Numbered from the stretch's first letter, positions 7,407 through 15,938 are shown. The stretch: 40,478 nucleotides of DNA from Crocinitomicaceae bacterium (GCA_021740085.1 JAIPAL010000016.1:1-40478); one strand, 5' to 3'. A program made the numbers and translations. Notes: a model not told the origin generated them from the letters alone.

Positions 7407-8135
7407 TTATTCAGCGGCAGGTGCTTCTTCAGCACTTGAATCTTCCACTGCTGGTGCTTCTTCAGTTGCTGGCGCTTCTTCTGCTACCACTTCTTCAGCT
7501 ACTGGAGCTTCTTCCGCAACCACTTCTTCTGCAACCACCTCTTCCGCTACTGGAGCTTCTTCCGCTTCTGGCGCTTCTTCTGCAACTACTTCTTCTGCAA
7601 CTTCCACTTCAGCACTTGAATCATCCGATGCTGGCGCTTCTTCTGAAGCTGCCTCTTCAGCTATCTCTTCCTCTACTGGAGCATTTTTAGCTTCGATTGC
7701 AGCTGCTTTGGCAATATTTGCTTCTGCTTCTGCCTTCATTCTAGCATTCTTTTCTTTCGTTGCTGTATTTGATAAAGAATCCTTTTTACCTTCTATTTTA
7801 CTGTCTTTCTCTATTAACCACTTTGCAAATTTCTCTTCAGCTTGCTCCAATGTTAATGCACCTTTTGCAACACCTTTTAATAAGTGGTTCTTGTGAAGAA
7901 CACCCTTGTAAGCTAAAATTGCACGAGCTGTTTCAGACATTTCAGCACCTTTTTGCAACCAGGCAAGCGTATTGTCAAAATTAATTTCAATCACAGCAGG
8001 ATTAGCTACTGGATTATACGTTCCTAATTTCTCGATGAATTTACCATCTCTTTTCGATCTGCTATCCGCTGCTACTAAGTGAAAAAATGCTTTTCCTTTT
8101 TTACCGTGTCTTTGTAATCTAAGTCTTGTTGCCAT
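7407..8135 (-). CDS. rpsP: Small-subunit ribosomal protein bS16 with long acidic C-terminal extension
   Basis: The first ~85 residues are ordinary bS16 (MATRLRLQRHGKKGKAFFHL, later GTYNP and ARAILAYKGVL). Most bS16 proteins stop at 80-100 residues; this one has 242. Residues ~100-150 are lysine/alanine-rich and probably helical; ~152-242 consist almost only of Ala, Glu, Val and Pro in units such as VAEEVVAEEAP. The frame is intact and runs to three bases before rimM, so the extension is coding and not a read-through artefact. The acidic tail should reach out of the ribosome; its role is unknown. Longer S16 proteins are known in Bacteroidota, so an extension is lineage-typical, but this tail is long. 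Confidence 0.93.
   Translation of the reverse strand: MATRLRLQRHGKKGKAFFHLVAADSRSKRDGKFIEKLGTYNPVANPAVIEINFDNTLAWLQKGAEMSETARAILAYKGVLHKNHLLKGVAKGALTLEQAEEKFAKWLIEKDSKIEGKKDSLSNTATKEKNARMKAEAEANIAKAAAIEAKNAPVEEEIAEEAASEEAPASDDSSAEVEVAEEVVAEEAPEAEEAPVAEEVVAEEVVAEEAPVAEEVVAEEAPATEEAPAVEDSSAEEAPAAE
7430..7690 (-). repeat. Ala/Glu/Val-coding degenerate repeat in rpsP
   Basis: On the plus strand the region is a chain of CTTCTTC-type units. A 20-base unit beginning GCTACTGGAGC occurs at 7498 and again at 7546, a 48-base (16-codon) period, and shorter versions fill the rest. It encodes the acidic tail of bS16 and may change length by slippage or unequal recombination. Confidence 0.75.
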
Positions 8136-8155
8136 AAGTTAATTTTTTACAATTT

Positions 8156-8172
8156 GAGGTCCGAAACCTCGG
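8156..8172 (-). promoter_or_regulatory. Mutually exclusive hairpins in the rpsP leader
   Basis: Read on the minus strand, the leader contains CCGAGGTTTCGGACCTC. Two hairpins share the same bases: CCGA/TCGG and GAGGT/ACCTC. It lies about 20 bases before the rpsP start and after the candidate promoter, the place where a ribosomal-protein autoregulatory leader would be. Binding of S16 is inferred only. Confidence 0.45.
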
Positions 8173-8194
8173 TTTATAATTTATTTTAAGGGTG

Positions 8195-8202
8195 CAAAGA
8201 TA
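8195..8202 (-). promoter_or_regulatory. Candidate -7 promoter element for rpsP-rimM
   Basis: TATCTTTG on the minus strand, followed by CACCC, fits TAnnTTTG and predicts a 5' leader of about 55 bases holding the hairpins. A second possible element, TAACTTTG, lies further upstream at 8280-8287. Neither has an obvious -33 TTG. Confidence 0.5.
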
Positions 8203-8330
8203 AGCTATTTATTTGATTTTTATTCATCCCTTATCAGTTTTTAATAAAAAAGAATGACAGCAACAACTAGATTCAAAATCAAAGTTAAATGAAAAAGAAA
8301 ATTCGTAAGGCGTTGAAAGAATAAAGTTTA

Positions 8331-10739
8331 TTAATTCCTATCCAATTTATAGGTGTATTGAAGCATCACGCAACGAGGCTGTTCTATTTTTAAAGGGCGT
8401 AATGAATAACTCCGATTTAAGATATTACTAGCGATTAATGCTACCTTATGTGATGGACTAAAAGCATACGATAAACGGGTATCAAAAATCCAATTTCCGA
8501 AGCGATGTGCATAAAAATAATCCATGTAGCGAATATTTTGCTTATCGCCGCCTGAATTAGCAGTGGTTTCCTCAAAATCCTTAATAATCGCATCCATATT
8601 TACAATTTTACTAAAATATTTAGCACTTACACCGACTGAAAACTTGGTAAACAAGATTACTTCTGCATCAAATTTAAGATTATGCAAAAAGCGATATTTC
8701 AATATTTGACTTGCCGAATCCATTGAGGTTGAATTGTAGCTATACTTTCGATTAATGTCATCAACTGCATATACATAATCAGGATTTAAGGTCTTAGGAA
8801 CGATGTAATTGTAGCCGGTCAAAAAATTCAATTCAACATTTTTTGAAAATTTAGCCGTCCCAACAAATGAAACATCTAAGCCAATAACTCGTGAAGCACC
8901 AGTATTTAGAAATTTGAATCCAGCAAAAGAGGCCGGAGCGTTGTCAACATCCCAAATTCCGAACATGTATTCAATTGTATTTTGATATTCTTGCCAAAAA
9001 GCTGCCACATCAAAATAAGCCAATATTTTACCAATCTTTACACCTTGTTTCAAACCTATTTCGGCATTCCAACTGCTCTCAGGTTTCAAGGTCGGATTCG
9101 GGAATACACCAAAGTTACCCACGCCAGTTTTTATAAATCGCTCTGTAATGGTTGGAAACCTAAATCCTTGACCAAACGATGCTCTTAAATAGGTTTCTTG
9201 GTAAATTTTTAGATTAGCCCCTGCTCTGAAAATTGGTTTAAATGCCTTGATTGTATCGTTTAATTGAAAATATTCTAAACGTGCACCTGCAGAGAGTGTT
9301 AATAATTTTTCCACTTTATGTTCCACCTGCGTGTAAGCAGAGAGGTTTAATAATTGATTGTTTGGTGAACCAGACCCAATATAAATATCGGCAAATGAAT
9401 TGGTAAATGTGGAGGTTATCCCTCCAATAAAATCTATCCCCTTTAATTGAGCAAAAGATTTCTGGAACATATAATCAGCATAATAAGTAGTAGCAGAATT
9501 AGATTGGTTAGCTGATCGTTTGTTGTCAGCATGTAAGATTCGAGTTCTTAAATAATGACGACCATCCGTTTCCGTTAAGAATTGAACAAAAGGATCTAGG
9601 TTAAAGATAAATTGATCTTGTAAAAAAACAGCCCCAGGATAGGCTCTGTACAGACCGGACGAATCATCTAACCAGGCAAATGACATATTACTTCTCGCCA
9701 CCATGACATTCCCATTGACACCATAATTTAATCCTTTAATTTTCTTGGAACGATAACGCAAATTAAAATTCAAACGTGCGCGCTGAGAAGCCATTTGTTT
9801 ATCGGTAAAATTAGTGATGGTATCTATTACGTATGGTCCTGGTTTTGGAGCACCAATATAACCGTGGTCATAATTTAAATTTGCACCAAGAACAACATCT
9901 AAGTTTCCTTTTTTCTCTGAATGTAAAACGTTCACTCCTGAAATTAAAGGAATACTCGAACCCGACCACCATGCAGCACCTTCAATAGATGGCTCGGAAT
10001 AAAACCCTGAATATAAATTAACTTTCGTTAATGGTTTAGCCTTAGGATACGCAGTGCGAATATGAATAGAACCGGAAAGGGCAGAACTGCCTGACAATAC
10101 AGATGCAGCGCCTTTAATTACTTCAATCTGGCTAATATTCTCTACGGGAATAAAACCCCACTCAGGTCTTCCCGCGTCACCTGAAAGCATCGGCATATCA
10201 TCAACCATAACAGCTACCTTCGAACCAACACCAAAAGTAAACCCACTCCCCCCTCTGATTTGAGGTTCACCATCCAAAATATTTAACCCTGGCGTTTGGT
10301 CTAATGCCGTTTCAATACTTCGTGTATTTTTATTTTCTATTAGTTCCGGCTTCAGCACAATCATAGTAACTGTCTGCTCTTCAAGCGGCTTATCGAATTT
10401 GCCAACACTCACCTTAATTTGCTCAAATTCCAAGACAAATGGTTGTAAAACTATATTATAGTCGAGTGTTTTGCCCTCGACTATAAGATGAGAAGACGTG
10501 TCTGACTTCATTCCAGAATAGCGACAAACTATTCGTACTTGACCGGCAGGAAGGGTTAAACTATATTTTCCTTTCTCATTGGTCACCGAACCAATGGTGA
10601 CATCGGTCTTGAAAATAACCGATGCACCAAAAATTACATTTCCTTTACTATCCGAAACAGTACCTTGTAGCGTTCCATTTTGAGTGAAACACACAAAGAC
10701 ATTTAGGAATGATATTAATATAGCTAATCTAAAAACCAT
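8331..10739 (-). CDS. TonB-dependent outer-membrane receptor with CarboxypepD-like N-terminal domain
   Basis: An 802-residue outer-membrane transporter. Residues 1-19 are a signal peptide; ~22-105 form a carboxypeptidase-regulatory-like beta-sandwich, common in Bacteroidota receptors; ~110-225 are the plug, with a TonB-box-like segment (FEQIKVSVG) and the IRGGSGFTFG and VIKGAASVLSGSSALSG motifs; the rest is a 22-stranded barrel ending in a hydrophobic/aromatic strand. The ligand cannot be read from sequence. It has no SusD partner, which argues against a classical polysaccharide locus and leaves siderophore, vitamin, metal or haem uptake. It starts seven bases after the upstream T9SS-tail gene, so the two are co-transcribed. 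Confidence 0.9.
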   Translation of the reverse strand: MVFRLAILISFLNVFVCFTQNGTLQGTVSDSKGNVIFGASVIFKTDVTIGSVTNEKGKYSLTLPAGQVRIVCRYSGMKSDTSSHLIVEGKTLDYNIVLQPFVLEFEQIKVSVGKFDKPLEEQTVTMIVLKPELIENKNTRSIETALDQTPGLNILDGEPQIRGGSGFTFGVGSKVAVMVDDMPMLSGDAGRPEWGFIPVENISQIEVIKGAASVLSGSSALSGSIHIRTAYPKAKPLTKVNLYSGFYSEPSIEGAAWWSGSSIPLISGVNVLHSEKKGNLDVVLGANLNYDHGYIGAPKPGPYVIDTITNFTDKQMASQRARLNFNLRYRSKKIKGLNYGVNGNVMVARSNMSFAWLDDSSGLYRAYPGAVFLQDQFIFNLDPFVQFLTETDGRHYLRTRILHADNKRSANQSNSATTYYADYMFQKSFAQLKGIDFIGGITSTFTNSFADIYIGSGSPNNQLLNLSAYTQVEHKVEKLLTLSAGARLEYFQLNDTIKAFKPIFRAGANLKIYQETYLRASFGQGFRFPTITERFIKTGVGNFGVFPNPTLKPESSWNAEIGLKQGVKIGKILAYFDVAAFWQEYQNTIEYMFGIWDVDNAPASFAGFKFLNTGASRVIGLDVSFVGTAKFSKNVELNFLTGYNYIVPKTLNPDYVYAVDDINRKYSYNSTSMDSASQILKYRFLHNLKFDAEVILFTKFSVGVSAKYFSKIVNMDAIIKDFEETTANSGGDKQNIRYMDYFYAHRFGNWIFDTRLSYAFSPSHKVALIASNILNRSYSLRPLKIEQPRCVMLQYTYKLDRN

Positions 10740-10746
10740 TATTGAA

Positions 10747-11700
10747 CTAGTCTACTAGAAATTTAATAGTTCCTGATTTTCCTGATACTAGTTGATACTT
10801 AGCGAAATGAACACCTGAAGAAAGTTTTACCTTCGTATATTCGGTCATTTCACCTTTAAATTCTTGTGCACCTAAAGAATTAAAAACTAAAAGATTTCCA
10901 TTAATCGCTTCATTGGAGAAAAAATGGATGCCAGTAATATCGGAATAATTAGCTCTTAAATCAGCGTTTTTATTTTCATTCAAGTTAGCACCACTATTGT
11001 AAATTAAGGAAACATCATCAATTAACACCTCATCATTGGCAGCACCACCGCCAGGCGTAGCATTTGTAGCAAAAGTTACTAGAATAAATGCGGGCGTTGT
11101 AGCAGGACCACTGTAAACAAAAGGAACACTTTTTCTTACCCAAGCCCCTCCAGTTTGAGGATAATTTAATTGAGCACTTGCGACAATGTGCGGCATTGAA
11201 TTTGCGTCTTCCGGATCTCTTACATCAAAGGCATCATGAATTGACGCTTTCATTCTTGCTTCTTGAGTTCCTCCACCTGCTTGCGTATACTTTACCCAAA
11301 ACACGATAGAATCAGGAGCACCTGTACAAGTCTCAGAAAAGTTTGCATCAGCGGTGGAAGAATAGTTATAGTTTGCTGCGTTTGCAGGCGTTGTACTCCC
11401 CATGTTGATTCGACCGCAGGTCATAGTTCCGTTGGCAACAATTCCTAGTACACTGGTAGACCATATACGAGCACTATACATGCCTGAAGCACCTGCACGG
11501 ACATTTGCAGATCGCTCTATTTGCTTATTCGCAAATCCAGCGAAATTTCCCGATCCTGTTTTGAAACTATTCCAGTTTACTGGTTCTTCAGTTGGAGCTG
11601 CAACATTTTCCCATTGCTCCAAATCACCATTGCCAATTTGCTGGCTAAAAAGTGGCGTAAAAAACAAAGAAAAAGAAAAGATAGTAACTATTTTTAGCAT
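10747..11700 (-). CDS. Exported PCMD-like protein with C-terminal T9SS-type tail
   Basis: A 317-residue protein with signal peptide (1-19, ending FSQ) and a body beginning NGDLEQWENV that resembles the beta-sandwich proteins grouped as putative carbohydrate-metabolism domains (PCMD), including a late LIDDVSLIY strand typical of carbohydrate-binding folds. The last ~70 residues (from about IHFFSNEAING) resemble a short type A T9SS sorting domain. It is the first gene of a two-gene operon with the TonB receptor and may present a ligand to it at the surface; this is inferred from position. The family call is by eye and moderate. Confidence 0.6.
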   Translation of the reverse strand: MLKIVTIFSFSLFFTPLFSQQIGNGDLEQWENVAAPTEEPVNWNSFKTGSGNFAGFANKQIERSANVRAGASGMYSARIWSTSVLGIVANGTMTCGRINMGSTTPANAANYNYSSTADANFSETCTGAPDSIVFWVKYTQAGGGTQEARMKASIHDAFDVRDPEDANSMPHIVASAQLNYPQTGGAWVRKSVPFVYSGPATTPAFILVTFATNATPGGGAANDEVLIDDVSLIYNSGANLNENKNADLRANYSDITGIHFFSNEAINGNLLVFNSLGAQEFKGEMTEYTKVKLSSGVHFAKYQLVSGKSGTIKFLVD

Positions 11701-11723
11701 AATATTAAGTTTAAGATTAGTAA

Positions 11724-11731
11724 CAAATATA
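11724..11731 (-). promoter_or_regulatory. Candidate -7 element for the PCMD-like/TonB receptor operon
   Basis: TATATTTG on the minus strand, 23 bases before ATG 11700, fits TAnnTTTG. It is back to back with the queE promoter in the same 113-base gap. No clear -33 element or Fur-like palindrome is visible. Confidence 0.45.
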
Positions 11732-11787
11732 GCAAAAAAAATAATTGCTTAACATAAATTAATTATGGGCTTAATTTTTCTTATCGT

Positions 11788-11795
11788 TACATTTG
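11788..11795 (+). promoter_or_regulatory. Candidate -7 promoter element for queE
   Basis: TACATTTG fits TAnnTTTG and lies 18 bases before ATG 11814. No preQ1-type leader fits in the remaining space. Confidence 0.5.
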
Positions 11796-11813
11796 TGGTA
11801 TTACTAAATTAAT

Positions 11814-12419
11814 ATGCAAGAGATAAATTACCCGATCATGGAGCACTTTTTCACCATTCAAGGGGAAGGTAAGTATTCAGGTAAAGCAGCCTATTTTATT
11901 CGAATAGCAGGTTGCGACGTTGGTTGTGTTTGGTGTGATGTCAAAGAAAGTTGGGATAAAGAGCAACATGCCCTTTTATCGATAAGCGAAATAATTGAAA
12001 ACGTAGTTAAAAGCAACGCAGATTTTGTGGTACTCACCGGAGGTGAACCTGCCATGTATGACTTACGTCCTTTGGTTGATCAATTGAAATCGTTGGGGAT
12101 AATGGTCGCCATTGAAACTTCCGGTTGCTATCCATTAAAAGGGGAAGTTGATTGGTATTGTTTTTCTCCAAAAAAATTCAAAGCTCCCTGCGATGAAGCC
12201 TACATCAAGGCAAATGAGCTAAAAGTAATTATAAGTCACCCATCTGATTTAGAATGGGCGACGACACATGCCTTAAAAGTTTCAACTAACTGTCAATTAT
12301 ACCTTCAACCTGAATGGTCAAAATCCGAAAAATTATTACCTTTAATTATTGACTTTGTAAAAAGTAACCAGCTGTGGAAAATTTCGTTACAGACACACAA
12401 ATTTATGAACATACCTTAA
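11814..12419 (+). CDS. queE: 7-carboxy-7-deazaguanine synthase QueE
   Basis: QueE is a radical-SAM enzyme that rearranges 6-carboxytetrahydropterin to 7-carboxy-7-deazaguanine, a precursor of queuosine. The 201-residue protein carries the cluster motif as C34-x3-C38-x2-C41 (AGCDVGCVWCD), the substrate/SAM segment FTIQGEG at 13-19 and TGGEP at 75-79. The short cysteine spacing and reduced barrel fit QueE. queC and queD are not nearby. The gene is followed after nine bases by the PorE-like gene, probably co-transcribed, with no evident functional link. Confidence 0.93.
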   Translation: MQEINYPIMEHFFTIQGEGKYSGKAAYFIRIAGCDVGCVWCDVKESWDKEQHALLSISEIIENVVKSNADFVVLTGGEPAMYDLRPLVDQLKSLGIMVAIETSGCYPLKGEVDWYCFSPKKFKAPCDEAYIKANELKVIISHPSDLEWATTHALKVSTNCQLYLQPEWSKSEKLLPLIIDFVKSNQLWKISLQTHKFMNIP

Positions 12420-12428
12420 CTAATCTCC

Positions 12429-14450
12429 ATGCCTAAATTTCTACTAGTTTTTTTTTCACTTGTTTTTTTAAATTTTTCATTTTATTCTCAATTTAGGTAT
12501 TCTACGAAAAGTAAAAAAGCTATAAAACTTCTAGAAGCTGCTCAAAAGGCACCCGGACAAACACTTGATCCAAAAACTAGACAACCTAATTACAGAGAAG
12601 GTATTTTACTTTTAGAGCAGTCGTTAAAAAAAGATCCGAATTTTTGGGAAGCGCATATACTTTCTGCCCAATTCAACGAAAATCTAAACAATTATAAACA
12701 AGCAATTTTCCATTACGAAAGTGCTTTACAAATCAATCCTGAACATTCCAGGTATGGTTCAACGCATTATTATTTATCAGCGCTTTACCTAGCAGAAGCT
12801 GAATATGAAAAAGCGTTAAAATACGCAGATGTATTTATGAAAAATCCGAATGCAAGCGAGGAATTTTTAAGAAATGCCAAGGAAATAAAACAACATGCGA
12901 GTTTTGCTATAAACGCCTTGAAAAACCCCAAAAACTTCAATCCTATCAATGCTGGAAATGGAATTAACACGGCAGACCCAGAATATTACCCAACCATAAC
13001 AGTGGACGGAAAAACATTGTTGTTTACTCGCAGTATCGCTGATAATAGAGTGAAAGGATACCAGGAACAAGAAGACTTTTTTGTTTCCAACTGGGATAAA
13101 ATCAACAATTGGCAAAAAGCAATTCCAATGGCTTCGAATGTAAATACGATAAACAATGAAGGAGCACCGACAATTTCAGCAGATGGTAAAAGTTTGATTT
13201 TTGTAGCATGTTCGGATGAAACAGGCACCTATTATGGTGAAAATAGATATGGAAAAGGAAGCTGTGATTTATTTTACACGAAAAAAATAGGTGGAAAATG
13301 GATCAATCCTATTAATTTGCCCGGCGGTGTAAATTCTTCCCATTGGGAATCTCAACCTTCCCTTTCTGCTGATGGTCAAACACTTTATTTTGTAAGAGGA
13401 TTAAGAGGTAAAAATACCAATGGAAATAGCGATATATATGTTTCGCATTTGCAAAGCGATGGCAATTGGGGAAGCGCTTTACGCTTATCAGATGTAATAA
13501 ATACCGCATTTGCAGAAGAATCCGTTTGCATACACCCTGATGGAAAAACATTATACTTTGCATCACGAGGTCATATTGGAATGGGTGGGTCTGATTTATT
13601 TATCAGTAAAATGGATGCGAATGGCAATTGGGGCAAACCTGTTAATTTAGGCTACCCAATTAACACAAAATTTGATGAAAATTCATTGTTGGTATCCCCC
13701 ATCGGTGATGTGGCATTTTTTGCATCCGATAGAACAGGGGGATTTGGTGACCTAGATATTTATTATTTTGAGTTGCCTTTAGAATACCGCCCTACCAAAA
13801 CCTTATATTTTGATGGTAATGTCTTCGATCAAGTAAGTAAATCAGCTTTACCGGGACATTTTCAACTTACGGATATTGAAAGTGGTGAAATAGTGATTAT
13901 TTCTGATGCTGATAAAATCGATGGTTCATTTATGGTGGCTTTACCGGTTAACAAAGAATATGCGATACAAGTAACACATGCAGGTTATGCCCCTTATTCC
14001 ATTAATTTTAATTTAAAAATTCCAGATGGCTCTGATCATTATCACATAGACATCCCAATGAACCCATTGACGAGTTCCACAGAAAATGTACTCGCTAATA
14101 TATTCTTTGACCTAGGGAAATCGACTTTACGTAAAGAATCTGCCATTGAATTAAAAACCTTAGCTTCCTTTTTGAGTCGAAATCCTACCATTAAAATAGA
14201 ATTAGGAGGTCATACGGATTCTCGAGGAAATGAGGCAGATAATTTATTACTTTCTACAGAACGAGCAAAAGCTGTTTATGATTACCTAATAGCGAATGAA
14301 CGAATTTCGAAAGAACGATTAAGTTTTAAAGGTTACGGTAAAACACAGCCTATTTTTAGCGACAAAATAATAGAAACAATGAAAACATCAGAAGAGAAAG
14401 AAATCGCACATCAAAAAAATAGAAGGACGGTATATAAAATTATTAAATAA
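12429..14450 (+). CDS. TPR / beta-propeller / CarboxypepD / OmpA-family envelope protein (PorE-like)
   Basis: A 673-residue exported protein. Signal peptide 1-20; TPR-type helices ~30-160; a PD40-type beta-propeller with at least five blade motifs of the form DGKTLLFTR (DGKTLLFTR, DGKSLIFVA, DGQTLYFVR, DGKTLYFAS and a fifth ending VAFFASDR); a CarboxypepD-like sandwich (~455-540); and a C-terminal OmpA domain (~560-673) with GGHTDSRGN and the following STERA, giving the Asp and Arg that bind peptidoglycan. This order and length match PorE, the T9SS component linking the machinery to peptidoglycan in Porphyromonas. Unlike PorE it has no lipobox cysteine after its signal peptide, and paralogues with this build are common in the phylum, so the T9SS role is tentative. 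Confidence 0.75.
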   Translation: MPKFLLVFFSLVFLNFSFYSQFRYSTKSKKAIKLLEAAQKAPGQTLDPKTRQPNYREGILLLEQSLKKDPNFWEAHILSAQFNENLNNYKQAIFHYESALQINPEHSRYGSTHYYLSALYLAEAEYEKALKYADVFMKNPNASEEFLRNAKEIKQHASFAINALKNPKNFNPINAGNGINTADPEYYPTITVDGKTLLFTRSIADNRVKGYQEQEDFFVSNWDKINNWQKAIPMASNVNTINNEGAPTISADGKSLIFVACSDETGTYYGENRYGKGSCDLFYTKKIGGKWINPINLPGGVNSSHWESQPSLSADGQTLYFVRGLRGKNTNGNSDIYVSHLQSDGNWGSALRLSDVINTAFAEESVCIHPDGKTLYFASRGHIGMGGSDLFISKMDANGNWGKPVNLGYPINTKFDENSLLVSPIGDVAFFASDRTGGFGDLDIYYFELPLEYRPTKTLYFDGNVFDQVSKSALPGHFQLTDIESGEIVIISDADKIDGSFMVALPVNKEYAIQVTHAGYAPYSINFNLKIPDGSDHYHIDIPMNPLTSSTENVLANIFFDLGKSTLRKESAIELKTLASFLSRNPTIKIELGGHTDSRGNEADNLLLSTERAKAVYDYLIANERISKERLSFKGYGKTQPIFSDKIIETMKTSEEKEIAHQKNRRTVYKIIK

Positions 14451-15370
14451 TGAATTTTATTAAACTTTTACGTCCAATCAATTTATTAATCATTGTCTTT
14501 ACGATGATTGGTGGCGCATACCACCTTAGTGCTACCAATTCTTTTCAATTTATTCGATTTAATGCTATTGATTTTGGCCTATTAATTTTCGCTACCCTAT
14601 TAATTGCTGGAGCTGGGAATATTATTAATGATTATTTCGACATTAAAGCAGACAGAATCAATAAACCAAAAAAAATAATAATTGGAAAATACATCAAAAA
14701 AAGATGGGCTATTTTATTGCATTGGATTTTTAATGGATTAGCAGTCGCAATATCAATTTATCTGAGTGTAAAATATCAATCTTTATGGTTTGTATTTATT
14801 TATATCCTTACGGGTAATTTTCTTTGGTATTACAGCATAAAATTGAAGAAACGTGTTTTTATCGGCAACCTAATTATTGCCTTAATGACCGCATTAATTC
14901 CGATATTAATCGTCCAATTTTTCAAAGTAAGTAACGAACCAAGCGAGGTGTTTTCTCCCTATCATTTAACTACTTGGGGAGTTATTATTAATTATAATTT
15001 ACTGTATTTACTTGCCTTATGTGCCTTTCTTACCAATATATCCAGAGAGATTATTAAAGATATCCAAGATATGAAAGGCGATCAGGAAATCCAAGTTCGC
15101 TCCCTACCTATGCTGGTAGGCGAAATAAAAGCATATTGGATCGCGACGTTCATTGCACAATTAAGTTTGCTTAGCTGTACTATTTCATATGTATTTTTTA
15201 GGGAGGCATTTTCCATTTCGAATCAAGCATGGGGAATCATATTTGTTAGCGCATCACTTAATTTACTGTTAGTAATTCTTCCTTTTGTAAGAACATCCGA
15301 TATGAAACAAAGTAGTCTTTTATTAAAAATAAGCCTATTCATAGGTATTTGCTCACTTTATTTTTCTTAA
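14450..15370 (+). CDS. UbiA-family prenyltransferase (geranylgeranylglyceryl-phosphate type)
   Basis: A 306-residue membrane enzyme with eight to nine predicted helices. It has the two aspartate-rich UbiA motifs: N60-D61-x2-D64-x3-D68 (NDYFDIKADRINKP) and KDIQDMKGD near 204-212, which bind the prenyl diphosphate through magnesium. The sequence style (INKPKK after the first motif) is that of the group named for digeranylgeranylglyceryl-phosphate synthase of archaea, and not menaquinone MenA. In Bacteroidota the true acceptor of this group is not known to me. Its ATG overlaps the stop of the PorE-like gene by one base; maf follows after four bases. Confidence 0.82.
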   Translation: MNFIKLLRPINLLIIVFTMIGGAYHLSATNSFQFIRFNAIDFGLLIFATLLIAGAGNIINDYFDIKADRINKPKKIIIGKYIKKRWAILLHWIFNGLAVAISIYLSVKYQSLWFVFIYILTGNFLWYYSIKLKKRVFIGNLIIALMTALIPILIVQFFKVSNEPSEVFSPYHLTTWGVIINYNLLYLLALCAFLTNISREIIKDIQDMKGDQEIQVRSLPMLVGEIKAYWIATFIAQLSLLSCTISYVFFREAFSISNQAWGIIFVSASLNLLLVILPFVRTSDMKQSSLLLKISLFIGICSLYFS

Positions 15371-15374
15371 TCTC

Positions 15375-15938
15375 GTGGAAATTATACTTGGGTCTCAATC
15401 CCCTAGAAGAAAAGAATTGTTGAGTTCCTTAGGGTATAATTTCAAGGTTGAAATTGCAGCCATAGAGGAAGATTATCCATCGGACCTTCCCCTTGAAGAA
15501 GTTGCATTATATATTGCCAAGGCCAAATCAACGGCATTACTCCCAGCGATAAAAAAAAATCAATTATTAATTTGCGCAGATACCATTGTAATTCAAGAAG
15601 GTGTCATTTTAGGCAAGCCAAAAGATGCAAGTCAGGCAAGAGAAATGCTTCAATGTCTTTCGGGAAAAACACACAAAGTCATCACAGCATATTGTATTGT
15701 AAAAGATGGAATCTATTACACAGACTCCATAGAGACATTGGTCACATTTAAAGTATTATCAGAAGGTGAAATATTGTATTACCTTGAAAATGGGAATCCT
15801 TACGACAAAGCAGGTGGCTATGGCATACAGGATTGGATTGGATGTGTTGCCGTAAGTAAAATTATGGGTTCCTATACAAATGTGATGGGCTTTCCAACGG
15901 TAGAAATTTTTGAACAACTCAAAAAATTAGGCGCATAA
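15375..15938 (+). CDS. maf: Maf nucleotide pyrophosphatase (house-cleaning dTTP/UTP-type)
   Basis: Maf proteins hydrolyse the alpha-beta phosphate bond of canonical and modified nucleoside triphosphates. The 187-residue protein shows ILGSQSPRRKELL at the N-terminus, CADTIV around 67-72, GKP and KAGGYGIQ, the set expected for the YhdE-like dTTP/UTP branch. The start appears to be GTG at 15375, four bases after the prenyltransferase stop; no in-frame ATG would leave the N-terminal motif intact. The stop lies inside the left arm of a strong terminator. Confidence 0.93.
   Translation: MEIILGSQSPRRKELLSSLGYNFKVEIAAIEEDYPSDLPLEEVALYIAKAKSTALLPAIKKNQLLICADTIVIQEGVILGKPKDASQAREMLQCLSGKTHKVITAYCIVKDGIYYTDSIETLVTFKVLSEGEILYYLENGNPYDKAGGYGIQDWIGCVAVSKIMGSYTNVMGFPTVEIFEQLKKLGA

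Noticed and set aside
7421-7690. 89-codon leucine-rich open frame antisense to the rpsP tail
   Set aside because: It is the mirror of the GAA/GCA-rich repeat (CTTCTTC reads as Leu/Pro) and has no start context or homology; it is an artefact of base composition.
7407-8135. Frameshift or fusion explaining the long bS16 reading frame
   Set aside because: The core, the charged middle and the acidic tail are in one frame with consistent codon use and the tail ends just before rimM, so it is a natural extension.
8289-8324. Plus-strand 11-residue frame MKKKIRKALKE between the receptor gene and rpsP
   Set aside because: Too short to distinguish from chance in AT-rich DNA, no promoter in front of it, and it lies antisense to the presumed rpsP upstream region.
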